A DNA stretch of 64,000 nucleotides from DASUPK01 sp963744105 (GCA_963744105.1 CAVUSJ010000010.1:85981-149980), one strand, 5' to 3'; positions 49,854 through 60,876 are shown, numbered from the stretch's first letter. Numbers and translations: made by a program. Notes: a model not told the origin generated them from the sequence alone.

Positions 49854-49859
49854 TAGGCT
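49854..49859 (+). promoter_or_regulatory. Putative leaderless -10 box (TAGGCT)
   Basis: TAGGCT lies eight bases before GTG 49868. Confidence 0.5.
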
Positions 49860-49867
49860 GCCCCGCC

Positions 49868-51010
49868 GTGGACTTCAAGCTGACCGACGAGCAGCGCGAC
49901 TTCGCCGCCGCGATCCGCGACTTCTGCAAGCGCGAGTGCGGCACAGCCGAGCAGCGCGAAAAGCTCACCAGCGGCTACACCGAGCTGCACAACGACGGCA
50001 TCTACAAGCAGATGGCGGAGCTGGGCTGGCTCGGCCTGACGATCCCCGAGGAGCACGGTGGTTCCGGCGGCACCTGGGTAGACGCCTGCCTCTTCATGGA
50101 GGAGACCTCACGGGGGATGGCCCCGATCGGCGGCTATGGCACGACCCTGATCGTCGCCGGCGCCGTGAAACGCTTCGGCACCAATGAGCAGAAGGACCGC
50201 CTCCTCGGGAACATCGCCAAGGGGTCGGTCGAGTCGATCGCGATGACCGAGCCCGAGTCCGGCTCCGACGTCGGCTCGCTCTCGACCCGCGCCGAGCGCT
50301 CCAACGGCGGCTTCGTCATCAACGGGCAGAAGGTCTTCATCTCCAACGCCCGCAACTCGGATCACGTCCTCACCGTCTGCCGCACGACCAAGGGTGAGTC
50401 CAAGCACGAGGGGCTTTCGATGATCTTCGTCCCGGTCGGGACGGACGGCATGACGATGGTCCCGATCGACACGATGGGCGGCCGCGAGACCAACACCGTC
50501 TACTACGAGAACGTCGAGGTCCCCGAGGAGAACGTCCTCGGCACGGTGGACCAGGGCTGGACGCAGCTGATGGCGGGCCTCAACGTCGAGCGCCTGATCC
50601 TCGCCGCGATCCAGCTCGGCGTCGCCGAGCGCGCCTTCGACGACGCGCTGGCCTACAGCAAGGAGCGCAAGCAGTTCGGCCGCCCGATCGGCAGCTTCCA
50701 GGCCCTCCAGCACCGCTTCGCGGACCTCGCGACCGACCTCGAGGCAGCCAAGCTGATGACCTATTGGGTCGCGAGCATGGTCGACGAGGACGAGGACCGC
50801 ATGCTCCCGAAGGAGGCCTCGATGGTGAAGCTCTTCGTCACCGAGACCGCCAAGCGGGTCACCCTCGAGGGGATGCAGATGATGGGCGGCTATGGCTACT
50901 CCTCCGAATACGACATGGAGCGGCTGGTCCGCCAGACGCTGGTCTCCACGATCTACGGCGGCACCTCCGAGATCCAGCGCGGGATCATCGCGAAGACGCT
51001 CGGGCTCTAG
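49868..51010 (+). CDS. Acyl-CoA dehydrogenase
   Basis: A 380-residue FAD enzyme oxidising acyl-CoA at the alpha-beta bond. It starts VDFKLTDEQRDFAAAIRDF at GTG 49868 and contains GLTIPEEHGGSGG, the FAD/substrate motif SIAMTEPESGSDVGSLSTRA, GFVINGQKVFISNA, KERKQFGRPIGSFQALQHRF and MQMMGGYGYSSEYDMERLVR. The catalytic glutamate is in IYGGTSEIQRGIIAKTLGL. Length and motifs are standard. Chain-length specificity cannot be read from sequence. A leaderless box precedes it; it is not clearly linked to the flanking exported proteins. Confidence 0.93.
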   Translation: MDFKLTDEQRDFAAAIRDFCKRECGTAEQREKLTSGYTELHNDGIYKQMAELGWLGLTIPEEHGGSGGTWVDACLFMEETSRGMAPIGGYGTTLIVAGAVKRFGTNEQKDRLLGNIAKGSVESIAMTEPESGSDVGSLSTRAERSNGGFVINGQKVFISNARNSDHVLTVCRTTKGESKHEGLSMIFVPVGTDGMTMVPIDTMGGRETNTVYYENVEVPEENVLGTVDQGWTQLMAGLNVERLILAAIQLGVAERAFDDALAYSKERKQFGRPIGSFQALQHRFADLATDLEAAKLMTYWVASMVDEDEDRMLPKEASMVKLFVTETAKRVTLEGMQMMGGYGYSSEYDMERLVRQTLVSTIYGGTSEIQRGIIAKTLGL

Positions 51011-51070
51011 TTGAGCCTTAGGTTGTGGCAGCTCGCGCGCCTGCGACTACGTCCGTAGAAACCCCTGCTT

Positions 51071-51087
51071 AGGCCCTCTAAGGGCCT
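51071..51087. terminator. Perfect hairpin, possible terminator
   Basis: AGGCCCT-CTA-AGGGCCT is a perfect 7-bp stem with a 3-base loop, 60 bases after the acyl-CoA dehydrogenase stop. There is no T-run, so intrinsic termination is uncertain. The remaining part of the 246-base gap holds only small inverted repeats. Confidence 0.4.
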
Positions 51088-51256
51088 TCTAGGTGGAGAA
51101 CACGGATGCCAACGGCCGTCGGACCGGGCTACGGTAATCGTATCCGAGCTACGGAACCTTGCGGGGGGACGGGCCCGGAAAACAGAAGAGGAAGAGCACG
51201 CAGCTGAGGCTCGAGAGTGAGACAAGGCTACGGGCGACACCTGGATTTACGCGGCT

Positions 51257-54200
51257 GTGTGGCCGTGGGGAGTGGCAGTGCAGGATGGATTCGACTCGCG
51301 ACCTGGCTCCAGGAAAGGTCCGTCGGGTTCGGGCACGGCGCCGGCGGGCGCCGTGCTGCGGTTGGCGCGAGCCCTCACCGCTGGATCGCTCGCCGCGTTC
51401 AGCCTGTTCGTCCTGAGCGCGCTGGGTCCCGCCCCGGCTTCTGCACAGACCGCTGCCTGCGACCCGCCGATCCAGAACCCGATCGTCTGCGAGAACTCGA
51501 AGCCGGGCAACCCGGCGAGCGAGTGGGACATCAACGGCGGCGGCGCCGGCGACCCGAACCTGCAGGGGTTCGCGACGGACATCAGCGTCAACCACGGCGA
51601 GACCGTCCACTTCAAGATCGACACCCCCTATTCGGCGTATCACCTCGACATCTACCGGATGGGCTACTACGGGGGCGACGGCGCCCGCAAGGTGGCCACC
51701 GTCACGCCCTCGGCGAGCCTGCCGCAGACGCAACCCGCCTGCCTCGACGACCCAACTACCACGGGGCTGACCGATTGCGGCAACTGGGCGGAGTCCGCCT
51801 CCTGGGCGGTGCCGGCCGACGCAGTGTCGGGCATCTACTTCGCCAAGCTCGTCCGCGACGGCGGAGCCTCGGACGGCAGCCACATCTTCTTCATCGTCCG
51901 CGACGACGAAGGTCACTCGAACCTCCTCTTCCAGACACAGGACACGACCTGGGAGGCCTACAACCAGTACGGCGGCAGGAGCCTGTACCAGAGCAACGAC
52001 GGCGGGCCGGGGACGAATCCGGCCCGCGCCTACAAGGTCAGCTACAACCGCCCCCTCACCACCCGCGGTCCGACTCCGGAGGACTCGCCCTTCAACGCCG
52101 AGTACCCGATGGTCCGCTGGCTCGAGCGAAACGGCTACGACGTCTCCTACTTCACCGGGGTGGACAGCGCCAGGTTCGGGAGCAAGATCCTCGACCACAA
52201 GACCTTCCTCTCGGTCGGGCACGACGAGTACTGGTCCGCCACCCAGCGCACCAACGTCGAGGCGGCCCGGGCCGCCGGCGTCAACCTCGCCTTCTTCAGC
52301 GGCAACGAGAGCTTCTGGAAGACCCGCTGGGAGCCGAGCACCGCCGATGGCTCGAGCACCGACTGGCGAACCCTCGTCTGTTACAAGGAGACCCACGCCG
52401 GCGCCAAGATCGACCCCGAGCCGAACATCTGGACCGGGACCTGGCGCGACGTTCGCTCGTTCAACCCCGAGGGCCCCAACCCCGAGAACGGGCTGACGGG
52501 GACGATGTTCAGGGTCAACTCCGGCACCTCCGCGATCGACGTGCCGGCGGCCGACGGCAAGATGCGCATCTGGCGCAACACCAGCATGGCCTCACAGGCC
52601 CCGGGCCAGACGGCCACCACGACCGATGGCACCCTCGGGTACGAGTGGGACGAGGCGCCCGCCAACAGCTTCCGTCCAGCGGGGCTGGTGCAGCTTTCCT
52701 CGACCACGAGGAGCGGCGTCGATGTCCTCCAGGACAACGGCTCCACCTTCGCCCCCGGCACGGCGACCCACCACATGACCCTCTACAAGGCCTCGAGCGG
52801 GGCGCTCGTCTTCGGCGCCGGCACGATCCAGTGGTCGTGGGGGCTTGACGGAAATCACGATCGCGGCAGCTCTACCCCCGACCCGCGCATGCAGCAGGCG
52901 ACGGTCAACGTGCTCGCCGACATGGGCGCCCAGCCCGGGACGCTGCAGGGCGACCTGGTGCCCGCTACGGCCTCGACCGACACCCAGGCGCCGACCTCGA
53001 CGATTTCGGCACCCACCGCCGGGTCCAATGTCCAGAGCGGCGCGCCGATCACGATCAGCGGCACCGCCACGGACGTGGGGGGAGAGTCCGGTGGCGGCCA
53101 GGTCGGGAGCGTCGAGGTCTCGACCGACAATGGCACCACCTGGCACCCAGCGCAGGGACGCGATAACTGGACCTACTCCTGGACACCGGGCGCGACAGGC
53201 AGCGCCACGATCAAGACGCGAGCGGCCGACGACAGCGGCAATCTCGAGACACCGGGCCCGGGCGTCACCGTCAACGTCATCCCACGCACCTGCCCCTGCT
53301 CGATCTGGGACGACTCCTTCACGCTCCCCGGCGAAAACGACCCGAACGCGGTCGAGGTCGGCGTCAAGTTCCGCTCCGATCAGGCCGGCTTCATCACCGG
53401 CCTGCGCTTCTACAAGACCTCCGGCAACACCGGCACCCACGTCGGCCACCTGTGGGCGGCGGATGGAACCCAGCTGGCCGAGGCGACCTTCAGCGGGGAG
53501 ACCGCCTCCGGCTGGCAGGAGGTCAGCCTCGACAGCCCGGTGGCGATCGATGCCAATACGACCTACGTCGCCTCCTACCACGCGCCCAACGGCAACTACG
53601 CAGCCGGCAACAACTATTTCGCCACCGGCGGCTTCGACAGTGCGCCGCTGCACGCGCTCGGCGACGGGGTCGACGGGCCGAACGGCATCTACAAGTACGG
53701 GCCATCCGGAGGGCTGTTCTCGGGCGGCGGCCCCGACACCTTCCAGTCGAGCAACTACGGGGTCGACGTCGTCTTCGCGAACACGGTCGGGCCGGACACC
53801 ACCCCGCCGACCATCAACGCGCGCTCGCCCGTCAGCGGCGCCAGCGACGTCGCCACCGGCGCCGCCGTGACGGCGACCTTCAGCGAGCCCATGGACTCCA
53901 ACACCATCAACGGCACCAACGTCCAGCTGCGGGATCCGTCCAACGCGCTGGTCCCGGCGACGGTCAGTTACAGCGGTGCGAACAGGAGGGCGACGCTGAC
54001 CCCGGATGCACCGCTGCAGAGCTCGACCACCTACACGGCGACCGTCAAGGGCGGTCCCCTTCCGGACGGCGTCACGGACGTCGCCGGAAACCCGCTGGCC
54101 GGGGACTCGACCTGGTCCTTCACCACGGCGGCTCCGCCGCCGCCCCCGCCCGATGAGGGCCCCGGCGGCCCGATCCTGGTGATCTCGAACGCCGCCAACC

Positions 54201-54688
54201 CGTTCAGCCGCTACTTCGCGGAGATCCTCCGAGCGGAGGGCCTGAACGAGTTCACCGCCACCGACATCACCAACGTCACCCCGGCGGTGCTGAACGCCCA
54301 CGACGTCGCCATCCTCGGCGATGGCCCCCTGGACGCCGGGCAGGTGACGATGCTCGACAACTGGGTGCAGGCGGGCGGCAACCTGATCGCGAGCCGGCCG
54401 GATCCCCAACTGGCGGGCCTGCTGGGCCTGACCCCTGCCGGGTCGCCGATGTCGAACGAGTACCTCAAGGTCGACACCACGTCCGGACCGGGCGCCGGCA
54501 TCGTCGACCAGACGATCCAGTACCACGGGGCGGCTGACCGCTACACGCTGAGCGGAGCCCAGGCCGTGGCGAATCTCTACTCCGACGCGACCACAGCGAC
54601 CTCCAACCCCGCGGTGACGATGCGAAGCGTGGGCTCAGGCGGTCACGCCGCCGCCTTCACCTACGACCTGGCGCGCTCGGTCGTCTAG
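51257..54688 (+). CDS. Giant modular surface protein, part 1 (N,N-dimethylformamidase-like; ends at in-frame TAG)
   Basis: First open section, 1143 residues. After a signal peptide (ALTAGSLAAFSLFVLSALGP, then ASAQ) comes a domain of about 500 residues like the large subunit of N,N-dimethylformamidase: FKIDTPYSAYHLDIYRMGYY, FIVRDDEGHSNLLFQTQDTT, LERNGYDVSYFTGVDSARFG and LSVGHDEYWSATQRTNVEAA. Then an Ig-like domain, a DUF4082 domain (about 685-840; GVKFRSDQAGFITGLRFYKT), a Big_5 domain (SPVSGASDVATGAAVTATFS) and a GATase-like domain (ILVISNAANPFSRYFAEILR). The TAG at 54686-54688 interrupts ARSVV-TRQGNPAW without change of frame. The true start is uncertain: GTG 51257 or a later GTG near 51352. 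Confidence 0.8.
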   Translation: MWPWGVAVQDGFDSRPGSRKGPSGSGTAPAGAVLRLARALTAGSLAAFSLFVLSALGPAPASAQTAACDPPIQNPIVCENSKPGNPASEWDINGGGAGDPNLQGFATDISVNHGETVHFKIDTPYSAYHLDIYRMGYYGGDGARKVATVTPSASLPQTQPACLDDPTTTGLTDCGNWAESASWAVPADAVSGIYFAKLVRDGGASDGSHIFFIVRDDEGHSNLLFQTQDTTWEAYNQYGGRSLYQSNDGGPGTNPARAYKVSYNRPLTTRGPTPEDSPFNAEYPMVRWLERNGYDVSYFTGVDSARFGSKILDHKTFLSVGHDEYWSATQRTNVEAARAAGVNLAFFSGNESFWKTRWEPSTADGSSTDWRTLVCYKETHAGAKIDPEPNIWTGTWRDVRSFNPEGPNPENGLTGTMFRVNSGTSAIDVPAADGKMRIWRNTSMASQAPGQTATTTDGTLGYEWDEAPANSFRPAGLVQLSSTTRSGVDVLQDNGSTFAPGTATHHMTLYKASSGALVFGAGTIQWSWGLDGNHDRGSSTPDPRMQQATVNVLADMGAQPGTLQGDLVPATASTDTQAPTSTISAPTAGSNVQSGAPITISGTATDVGGESGGGQVGSVEVSTDNGTTWHPAQGRDNWTYSWTPGATGSATIKTRAADDSGNLETPGPGVTVNVIPRTCPCSIWDDSFTLPGENDPNAVEVGVKFRSDQAGFITGLRFYKTSGNTGTHVGHLWAADGTQLAEATFSGETASGWQEVSLDSPVAIDANTTYVASYHAPNGNYAAGNNYFATGGFDSAPLHALGDGVDGPNGIYKYGPSGGLFSGGGPDTFQSSNYGVDVVFANTVGPDTTPPTINARSPVSGASDVATGAAVTATFSEPMDSNTINGTNVQLRDPSNALVPATVSYSGANRRATLTPDAPLQSSTTYTATVKGGPLPDGVTDVAGNPLAGDSTWSFTTAAPPPPPPDEGPGGPILVISNAANPFSRYFAEILRAEGLNEFTATDITNVTPAVLNAHDVAILGDGPLDAGQVTMLDNWVQAGGNLIASRPDPQLAGLLGLTPAGSPMSNEYLKVDTTSGPGAGIVDQTIQYHGAADRYTLSGAQAVANLYSDATTATSNPAVTMRSVGSGGHAAAFTYDLARSVV

Positions 54689-54736
54689 ACGCGCCAGGGC
54701 AACCCGGCCTGGTCGGGGGACGAGCGCGACAGCTCC

Positions 54737-57700
54737 GTGGGCGGGAACCAGCTGATCCGCTCCGACGATCTCTTCTTCGGCGCCAAGACCGGGGACGTGC
54801 AGCCGGACTGGGTCGATCTGAACAAGGTGGCCATCCCCCAGGCCGACGAGCAGCAGCACCTGCTGACCAACCTGATCGAGCAGATGAACCTGCAGAAGAA
54901 GCCGCTGCCCCGGTTCTGGTTCCTGCCACGAGACAAGAAGGCGGCCGTGGTGATGACCGGGGACGACCACGGCAACGGCGGCACCGTCGGCCGCTTCCAG
55001 CAGTACGCAGCCCCCCCCGACAGTCCCGCCGGCTGCTCGGTGGCCGACTGGCAGTGCGTGCGGGGCACCTCCTACATCTACCCCGGCACCCCGATCTCTG
55101 ACTCCCAGGCCGCCGCCTTCCAGAGCCAGGGGTTCGAGATCGCGCTGCATGCGCTGACCAACTGCGCCAACTGGACTGACCAGGCCCAGCTCGAGTCCTT
55201 CTACTCGAGCCAGCTCGCCGCCTTCGCCGCCGACTACCCGAGCCTGAATCCGCCCGCCACCAACCGCACCCACTGCATCGCCTGGAGCGACTGGGCGACC
55301 CAGCCGAAGGTGGAGCTGGAGAACGGCATCCGCCTTGACACCAACTACTACTACTGGCCCGAGCCCTGGATTCAGGACCGCCCGGGGATGTTCACCGGCT
55401 CGGGGATGCCGATGCGCTTCGCCGACCTCAACGGCTCGATGATCGACGTCTACCAGGCGGCCACCCAGATGACCGACGAGTCGGGCCAGACCTACCCGTT
55501 CAACATCGACTCGCTGCTCAACAAGGCGCTCGGCCCCGAGGGCTACTACGGCGTCTTCACCGCGAACATGCACACCGACAGCGCCTCGAGCTCGGGATCG
55601 GACGCGATCGTCGCCTCGGCGCTTTCGCATGGCGTTCCGGTCGTCTCGGCGCGGCAGATGCTGACCTGGCTCGATGGCCGCAACCAGTCCTCCTTCGACG
55701 GGGTCTCGTGGAGCGGCAACAACCTCAGCTTCAGCGTTACCCACGCCGCCGGCGCGAACGGCCTGCGGGGAATGGTGCCGACCACCTCCTCGGTTGGAGC
55801 GTTGACCACCGTCAAGCGGGACGGCGTCCAGATCCCCACCACCACCCAGACGATCAAGGGTGACGAGTACGCGTTCTTCGACGCGACCGCCGGCAGCTAC
55901 GAGGCGACCTACGCCGTCGACGACACCGCGCCGGCGATCTCCAACGTCGCCGCCTCGGCTACGGGCGACGGCACCGCCACCATCACCTGGGACACCGACG
56001 AGGCATCCAGCTCCCGGGTCGACTACGGCACCAGCCCCGGCTCGTTGACCTCGCAGCAAAGCAGCCCCGGGCTGACCACCTCCCACAGCATCCAGCTCAC
56101 CGGCCTGGCGCCGAACACCACCTACCACTACCGGGTGGTATCCACCGACGCCGCCTCCAACACGGCGACGGAGCCGAATCCGCCGGCGGATCCGGCGAGC
56201 TTCACCACACCCTCGGCGAGCTTCACCGACACCACCGTCTCCGACTTCAGCGCCGGCACCCCCGACGCCAACACCTACATCTCCGAGACCGGCAACGGCG
56301 AGGTGAGCCTGAAGCCGACCGAGGGCCAGGAGTTCTCGGGCGGTCCCGCGCTTCCCGCCGGCTGGTCGAGCTCCACCTGGGAGAGCCAGGGCGGAGGGGC
56401 CGGCGGCACCGCCACGGTCTCGGGCGGCGCCCTGCACGTGGACGGCGCCATGGCCGGCACCAACGCCACCTTCGGCCCGGGCCACTCGCTCGAGTTCGCC
56501 GCCACCTTCGCCGCCGCCCCCTTCCAGCACGTCGCCTTCACCGACAACTTCACCAGCGCCTGGGCGATGTTCAGCACCCGCGCCACCAGCAACGGTCAGC
56601 TGTACACCAGCATCAACACCGGCGGCGGTGCCGCCGACACCCCGATCGGCGCCCCGGGCCAGTACGTCGGCTCCCAGCACCTCTACCGGATCCAGTGGGA
56701 CGCGGGCCAGGTCCAGTACTACATCGACGGCAACCTGGTGCACACCGATAGCGCCACCTTCGGCCCGAACCTGAACGTCGCCGCCAGCGACTTCAACTCC
56801 GGCGGCCCCGGGCTCTCGGTCGACTGGCTGCACCTGAGCCCCTACCCGTCCTCGGGCACCTTCCTCTCGCGCGTCTTCGACGCCGGCCAGGCGGCCGACT
56901 GGGGCGCGCTCAGCTGGCACGCCAACGCGCCGCCGAACACCAGCGTTCAGATCAGCGTCCGCACCGGCAACAGCCCGACCCCGGACGGGAACTGGAGCGC
57001 CTTCACCTCGATCGCCTCCTCGGGTGGCGACATCCCCGGCAACTCGCGCTACGTGCAGTATCGGGCGGAGCCTGGGTCGAGCGATCCGAGCCAGACGTCC
57101 ACCCTGAGCGATGTCTCGATCGCCTACACGACGGGCGCCGACACCACTGCGCCGACGATCACGCAAAGGACACCGGCACCGAGCGCCACCAACGTTCCAC
57201 GCAACACCAACGTCGACGTCCAGTTCAGCGAGGCGATGAACCCGGCGACGATCAACGGGTCCACCGTCGGCCTGCGGAAGCAGGGGGCGGGCAGCGACGT
57301 GCCGGCGAGCGTGAGCTATGCCGGGAACACGGCGACGATCGATCCGAACGCCGACCTGGATCCGAGCGCCATCTATGACGTCACGGTCAAGGGCGGCGCG
57401 AGCGGCGTCACGGACGCGGCCGGCAACCCGCTCGCCGCCGACGACACCTGGAGCTTCACCACCGTCCCGCTGACGTTCGTCGACACCACCACCGGCGACT
57501 TCAGCGCCGGCACCCCCGACGCCGACACCTACGTCTCCGAGACCGGCAACGGCGAGGTGACCCTGAAGCCGACCGTCGGGGAGGAGTTCTCGGGGAGCTC
57601 TGTCCCGGCCGGATGGACCAGCTGCCCGTGGACCACCTCCGAGCCACCCTGCCCGCCCGGCGCGACCGTCTCGGATGGCGCCCTGCACGCCAACGGCGCC

Positions 57701-59089
57701 TACGCGCGCACGGACACCGCCTACCCCGCGGGCCGCGCGCTCGAGTTCAAGGCGACCTTCAACGCGATCCCCTTCGAGACCGCCGGCTTCGCCACCGACC
57801 TGAACGCCGCGCCGTGGGCGACCTTCAGCACCAAGTCCGACGGCAACACCCTCTTTACGCGCACCGACAACGGACAGTCGGGGGGTCAGCAGGAGACCGA
57901 TCTGGGCTCCGGCCTGCTCGGCAGCCCGCACCTCTTCCGGATCGAGTGGGGCACGAGCGACGTCAAGTTCTACGTGGACGGCAGCCTGGTCGCGACCCAC
58001 ACCGTGACCTTCCCGCAGAACCTGCGCGTGATCGCCAGCGAGTTCAACTCCGGCGGGCCCGAGCTGACCGTCGACTGGATGCGGATGAGTCCATACCCGG
58101 GCTCCGGTGCCTTCACCTCACGCGTCTTCGACGCGGGTCAGGCAGCCGACTGGGGTGCGCTCACCTGGAACTCCGCCGCACCGTCCGGCACCGGGGTCGC
58201 GCTCAGCGTCCGCACCGGCAACACCCCGACGCCCGACGGGACCTGGAGCTCCTTCAGCCCGATCGCCTCGAGCGGCGGCGACATCCCGAACAACTCCCGC
58301 TACGTCCAGTACCGCGCCCAGCTGAACAGCGGAGACCCGGCCAGGACGCCGGTGCTGAGCGATGTTTCGATCGGATACGCGCCCGGCGCGGACACCACCG
58401 CACCGACTATCAGCGGCCGAACCCCGTCGCCCAACGCCACCGGTGTCGACACAAGCGGCAACGTGCAGGTCCAGTTCAGCGAGCCGATGGACGCGGCGAC
58501 GATCAACGGGTCCACCGTCCGCCTTCGCAAGCAGGGAGCCGGATCCGATGTGCCGGCCACGGTCAGCTATGCGGGCAACACCGCGACCCTCAACCCGAGC
58601 TCTGACCTCGACCCGAACGCCGTCTACACGGTCACCGTCGACGGCTCGGTGGCGGACCAGGCCGGCAACCAGCTGGGCGCCGCCGACACGTGGAGCTTCA
58701 CGACCAGTCCCCCAATCCAGAACCTGGTCGATACGACGGTCTCCGATTTCAGCGCCGGCGCGCCGGACGCGAACACCTACGTCTCCAAGACCGACGACGG
58801 CGAGGTGACCCTGCAGCCCACCGAGGGGCAGGAGTTCTCGGGTGGGCCGGGCGTGCCCGCCGGCTGGCAGGTGTCGCCCATGGGATCTGCCCAGCTCGGG
58901 AGGCAGCGCCACCGTGACCGGCGGCCAGCTCGTCCTCAACGGCGCCGCCGCCGGGCCGACCCAGACCTACGGGCCGGGCCACGCGCTCGAGTTCAAGGCG
59001 ACCTTCAGCGGGGCGACCTTCCAGCACGTCGGGTTCGGCGTCGACTTCAACACCCAGCCCTACTGGACGATGTTCAGCATCAAGGGTGA
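54737..59089 (+). CDS. Giant modular surface protein, part 2 (deacetylase-like domain, FN3, repeat modules)
   Basis: Same frame as part 1, continuing directly after the TAG. It opens with the rest of the GATase-like domain (NQLIRSDDLFFGAKTGDVQP). A domain with NodB-deacetylase-like features follows (AVVMTGDDHGNGGTVGRFQQ, GFEIALHALTNCANW). Then comes a fibronectin type III domain (PAISNVAASATGDGTATITW) and two complete 1.25-kb modules, each with a LamG-like part (GHSLEFAATFAAAPFQHVAF), a SRVFDAGQAADWGALSW segment and a Big_5 domain. A third module begins at 58721. Coding is lost at 58880, where one extra A shifts the frame; codons from there to 59089 are spurious. Confidence 0.78.
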   Translation: MGGNQLIRSDDLFFGAKTGDVQPDWVDLNKVAIPQADEQQHLLTNLIEQMNLQKKPLPRFWFLPRDKKAAVVMTGDDHGNGGTVGRFQQYAAPPDSPAGCSVADWQCVRGTSYIYPGTPISDSQAAAFQSQGFEIALHALTNCANWTDQAQLESFYSSQLAAFAADYPSLNPPATNRTHCIAWSDWATQPKVELENGIRLDTNYYYWPEPWIQDRPGMFTGSGMPMRFADLNGSMIDVYQAATQMTDESGQTYPFNIDSLLNKALGPEGYYGVFTANMHTDSASSSGSDAIVASALSHGVPVVSARQMLTWLDGRNQSSFDGVSWSGNNLSFSVTHAAGANGLRGMVPTTSSVGALTTVKRDGVQIPTTTQTIKGDEYAFFDATAGSYEATYAVDDTAPAISNVAASATGDGTATITWDTDEASSSRVDYGTSPGSLTSQQSSPGLTTSHSIQLTGLAPNTTYHYRVVSTDAASNTATEPNPPADPASFTTPSASFTDTTVSDFSAGTPDANTYISETGNGEVSLKPTEGQEFSGGPALPAGWSSSTWESQGGGAGGTATVSGGALHVDGAMAGTNATFGPGHSLEFAATFAAAPFQHVAFTDNFTSAWAMFSTRATSNGQLYTSINTGGGAADTPIGAPGQYVGSQHLYRIQWDAGQVQYYIDGNLVHTDSATFGPNLNVAASDFNSGGPGLSVDWLHLSPYPSSGTFLSRVFDAGQAADWGALSWHANAPPNTSVQISVRTGNSPTPDGNWSAFTSIASSGGDIPGNSRYVQYRAEPGSSDPSQTSTLSDVSIAYTTGADTTAPTITQRTPAPSATNVPRNTNVDVQFSEAMNPATINGSTVGLRKQGAGSDVPASVSYAGNTATIDPNADLDPSAIYDVTVKGGASGVTDAAGNPLAADDTWSFTTVPLTFVDTTTGDFSAGTPDADTYVSETGNGEVTLKPTVGEEFSGSSVPAGWTSCPWTTSEPPCPPGATVSDGALHANGAYARTDTAYPAGRALEFKATFNAIPFETAGFATDLNAAPWATFSTKSDGNTLFTRTDNGQSGGQQETDLGSGLLGSPHLFRIEWGTSDVKFYVDGSLVATHTVTFPQNLRVIASEFNSGGPELTVDWMRMSPYPGSGAFTSRVFDAGQAADWGALTWNSAAPSGTGVALSVRTGNTPTPDGTWSSFSPIASSGGDIPNNSRYVQYRAQLNSGDPARTPVLSDVSIGYAPGADTTAPTISGRTPSPNATGVDTSGNVQVQFSEPMDAATINGSTVRLRKQGAGSDVPATVSYAGNTATLNPSSDLDPNAVYTVTVDGSVADQAGNQLGAADTWSFTTSPPIQNLVDTTVSDFSAGAPDANTYVSKTDDGEVTLQPTEGQEFSGGPGVPAGWQVSPMGSAQLGRQRHRDRRPARPQRRRRRADPDLRAGPRARVQGDLQRGDLPARRVRRRLQHPALLDDVQHQG

Positions 59090-60876
59090 CGGCCACCTCT
59101 ACGCCCGCACGAACAACAACAACGCGGTCACCGAGACCCAGCTCTCGGACAGCCTGATCGGCTCCGCGCACGTCTTCCGTGTCGAGTGGACGGCGACCGA
59201 GGTCCGGTACTACGTTGACGGCTCGCTGGTCGCTACCCATACCGCGAGCATCGCCGTGCAGATGCGTCCTCTCGCCAGCGACCTGTTCAACGGCGACTCG
59301 GGCACGGTCAGTGTCGACTGGCTGCGGATGAGCCCGTACCCCGGCTCCGGCACCTTCACCTCGCGGGTCTTCGACGGCACCCAGACGGTCAACTGGAAGG
59401 GGCTCAACTGGACCGCCGCGTCCCCGGCCGGAACCGGCATCGCGCTCAGCGTCCGCACCGGCGATACACCGACCCCCGACGGGAGCTGGACCAGCTTCGC
59501 GACGCTCAGCGGTCCGGGAGCCCAGATCAATGCCAGCTCCCGGTACCTGCAGTACCAGGCGGTGCTCACATCGAGCGATCCGAACCAGACGCCGACGCTC
59601 AACGACGTGTCGATCGGGTACGTGGCGCCTCCGGACACGACGGCGCCGACGATCAGCCAGCGGACCCCGTCGCCGAACGCGGTCAACGTAGCCCCGAACG
59701 GCAACGTCCAGGTCCAGTTCAGCGAGCCGATGAACCCGGCGACGATCGACGGCTCCACAATCCGCCTGCGCAAGCAGGGAGCGGGGTCGGACGTGCCGGC
59801 CTCGGTCACCTACTCCGGCAACACCGCAACGCTCGATCCCAGCGCCGACCTCGACTTCAACTCCGTCTACACGGTGACGGTCGCCGGGACCGTCGCGGAT
59901 CAGAGCGGCAACCAGCTCGGAGCCGACGACACCTGGAGCTTCACCACCGCACCGCATACCTTCGGCTTCACCGACACCACCGTCGGCGACTTCGGCGGCG
60001 GCAGCCCCGACGCCAACACCTACGTCTCCCAGACCGGCAACGGCGAGGTCACCCTGAAGCCGACCGAGGGCCAGGAGTTCTCGGGCGGGCCAGGGCTGCC
60101 GGCCGGGTGGGACAGCAGCAACTGGGACGGCGGTGGCAGCGCCACGGTCTCGAGCGGCCAGCTCCGCGTCAACGGCTCCCGGGCGAGCACGACCGCGACC
60201 TATCCGGCCGGCCGCTCGCTCGAGTTCGTCGCCACGTTCAATGCCGGGACCTTCCAGCACGTGGGCTTCACCTCGGACAACTTCGCCAGCGATATCTACG
60301 CGATCTTCAGCACTGGCAACACCACCGACCAGATTCGCGCCCGCACGAACTTCGGAGGCGGCGAGCAGTCCTTCACGATCCCAGGGCTCTCGCCGGGCAC
60401 GCCGCACCTCTACCGGATCGAGTGGGACGCCGGCGAGGTCCGCTACTACGTCGACGGGGCGCTGGTCGCCACCCACACCGGCAGCTTCGGGCCCAACCTG
60501 CGTCCGACCGTCAGCGACGGCAGCTCGGCGGCCCCCGAGCTCTCCGTCGACTGGCTGCGGATGAGCCCCTACCCGGCCTCGAGCACGTTCGATTCGCGGG
60601 TCTTCGACGCGGGCGCCGGCCAGAGCGTCAACTGGGGCGCGCTCACCTGGAGCTCGACGACGCCGTCCGGCACCGGGATCGCGATGAGCGTCCGCACCGG
60701 CGACACGCCGAACCCGAACGGCAGGCTGGAGCGCCTTCACCCCGATCGCGACCTCGGGCGGCGACATTCCCGGGAACACGCGCTATGTGCAGTACCGCGC
60801 GGTGCTCAGCAGCGACTCCACCCAGACGCCGACCCTGAGCGACGTCACGGTCAACGGGACCGGGGACATCCCGCCG
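56219..60876 (+). repeat. Four degenerate 1.25-kb protein-coding modules
   Basis: Units begin near 56219, 57471, 58721 and 59963. Each starts with a TDTTVSDFSAGTPDANTYIS-like line, then GEVTLKPTEGQEFSGG, a LamG-like jelly-roll, SRVFDAGQAADWGAL, VRTGNTPTPDG, RYVQYRA and (in units 1-3) a Big_5 domain with VQFSEPMNPATINGSTV. They are similar but clearly diverged in DNA, so this is an older duplication than the 717-bp array. Confidence 0.8.
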
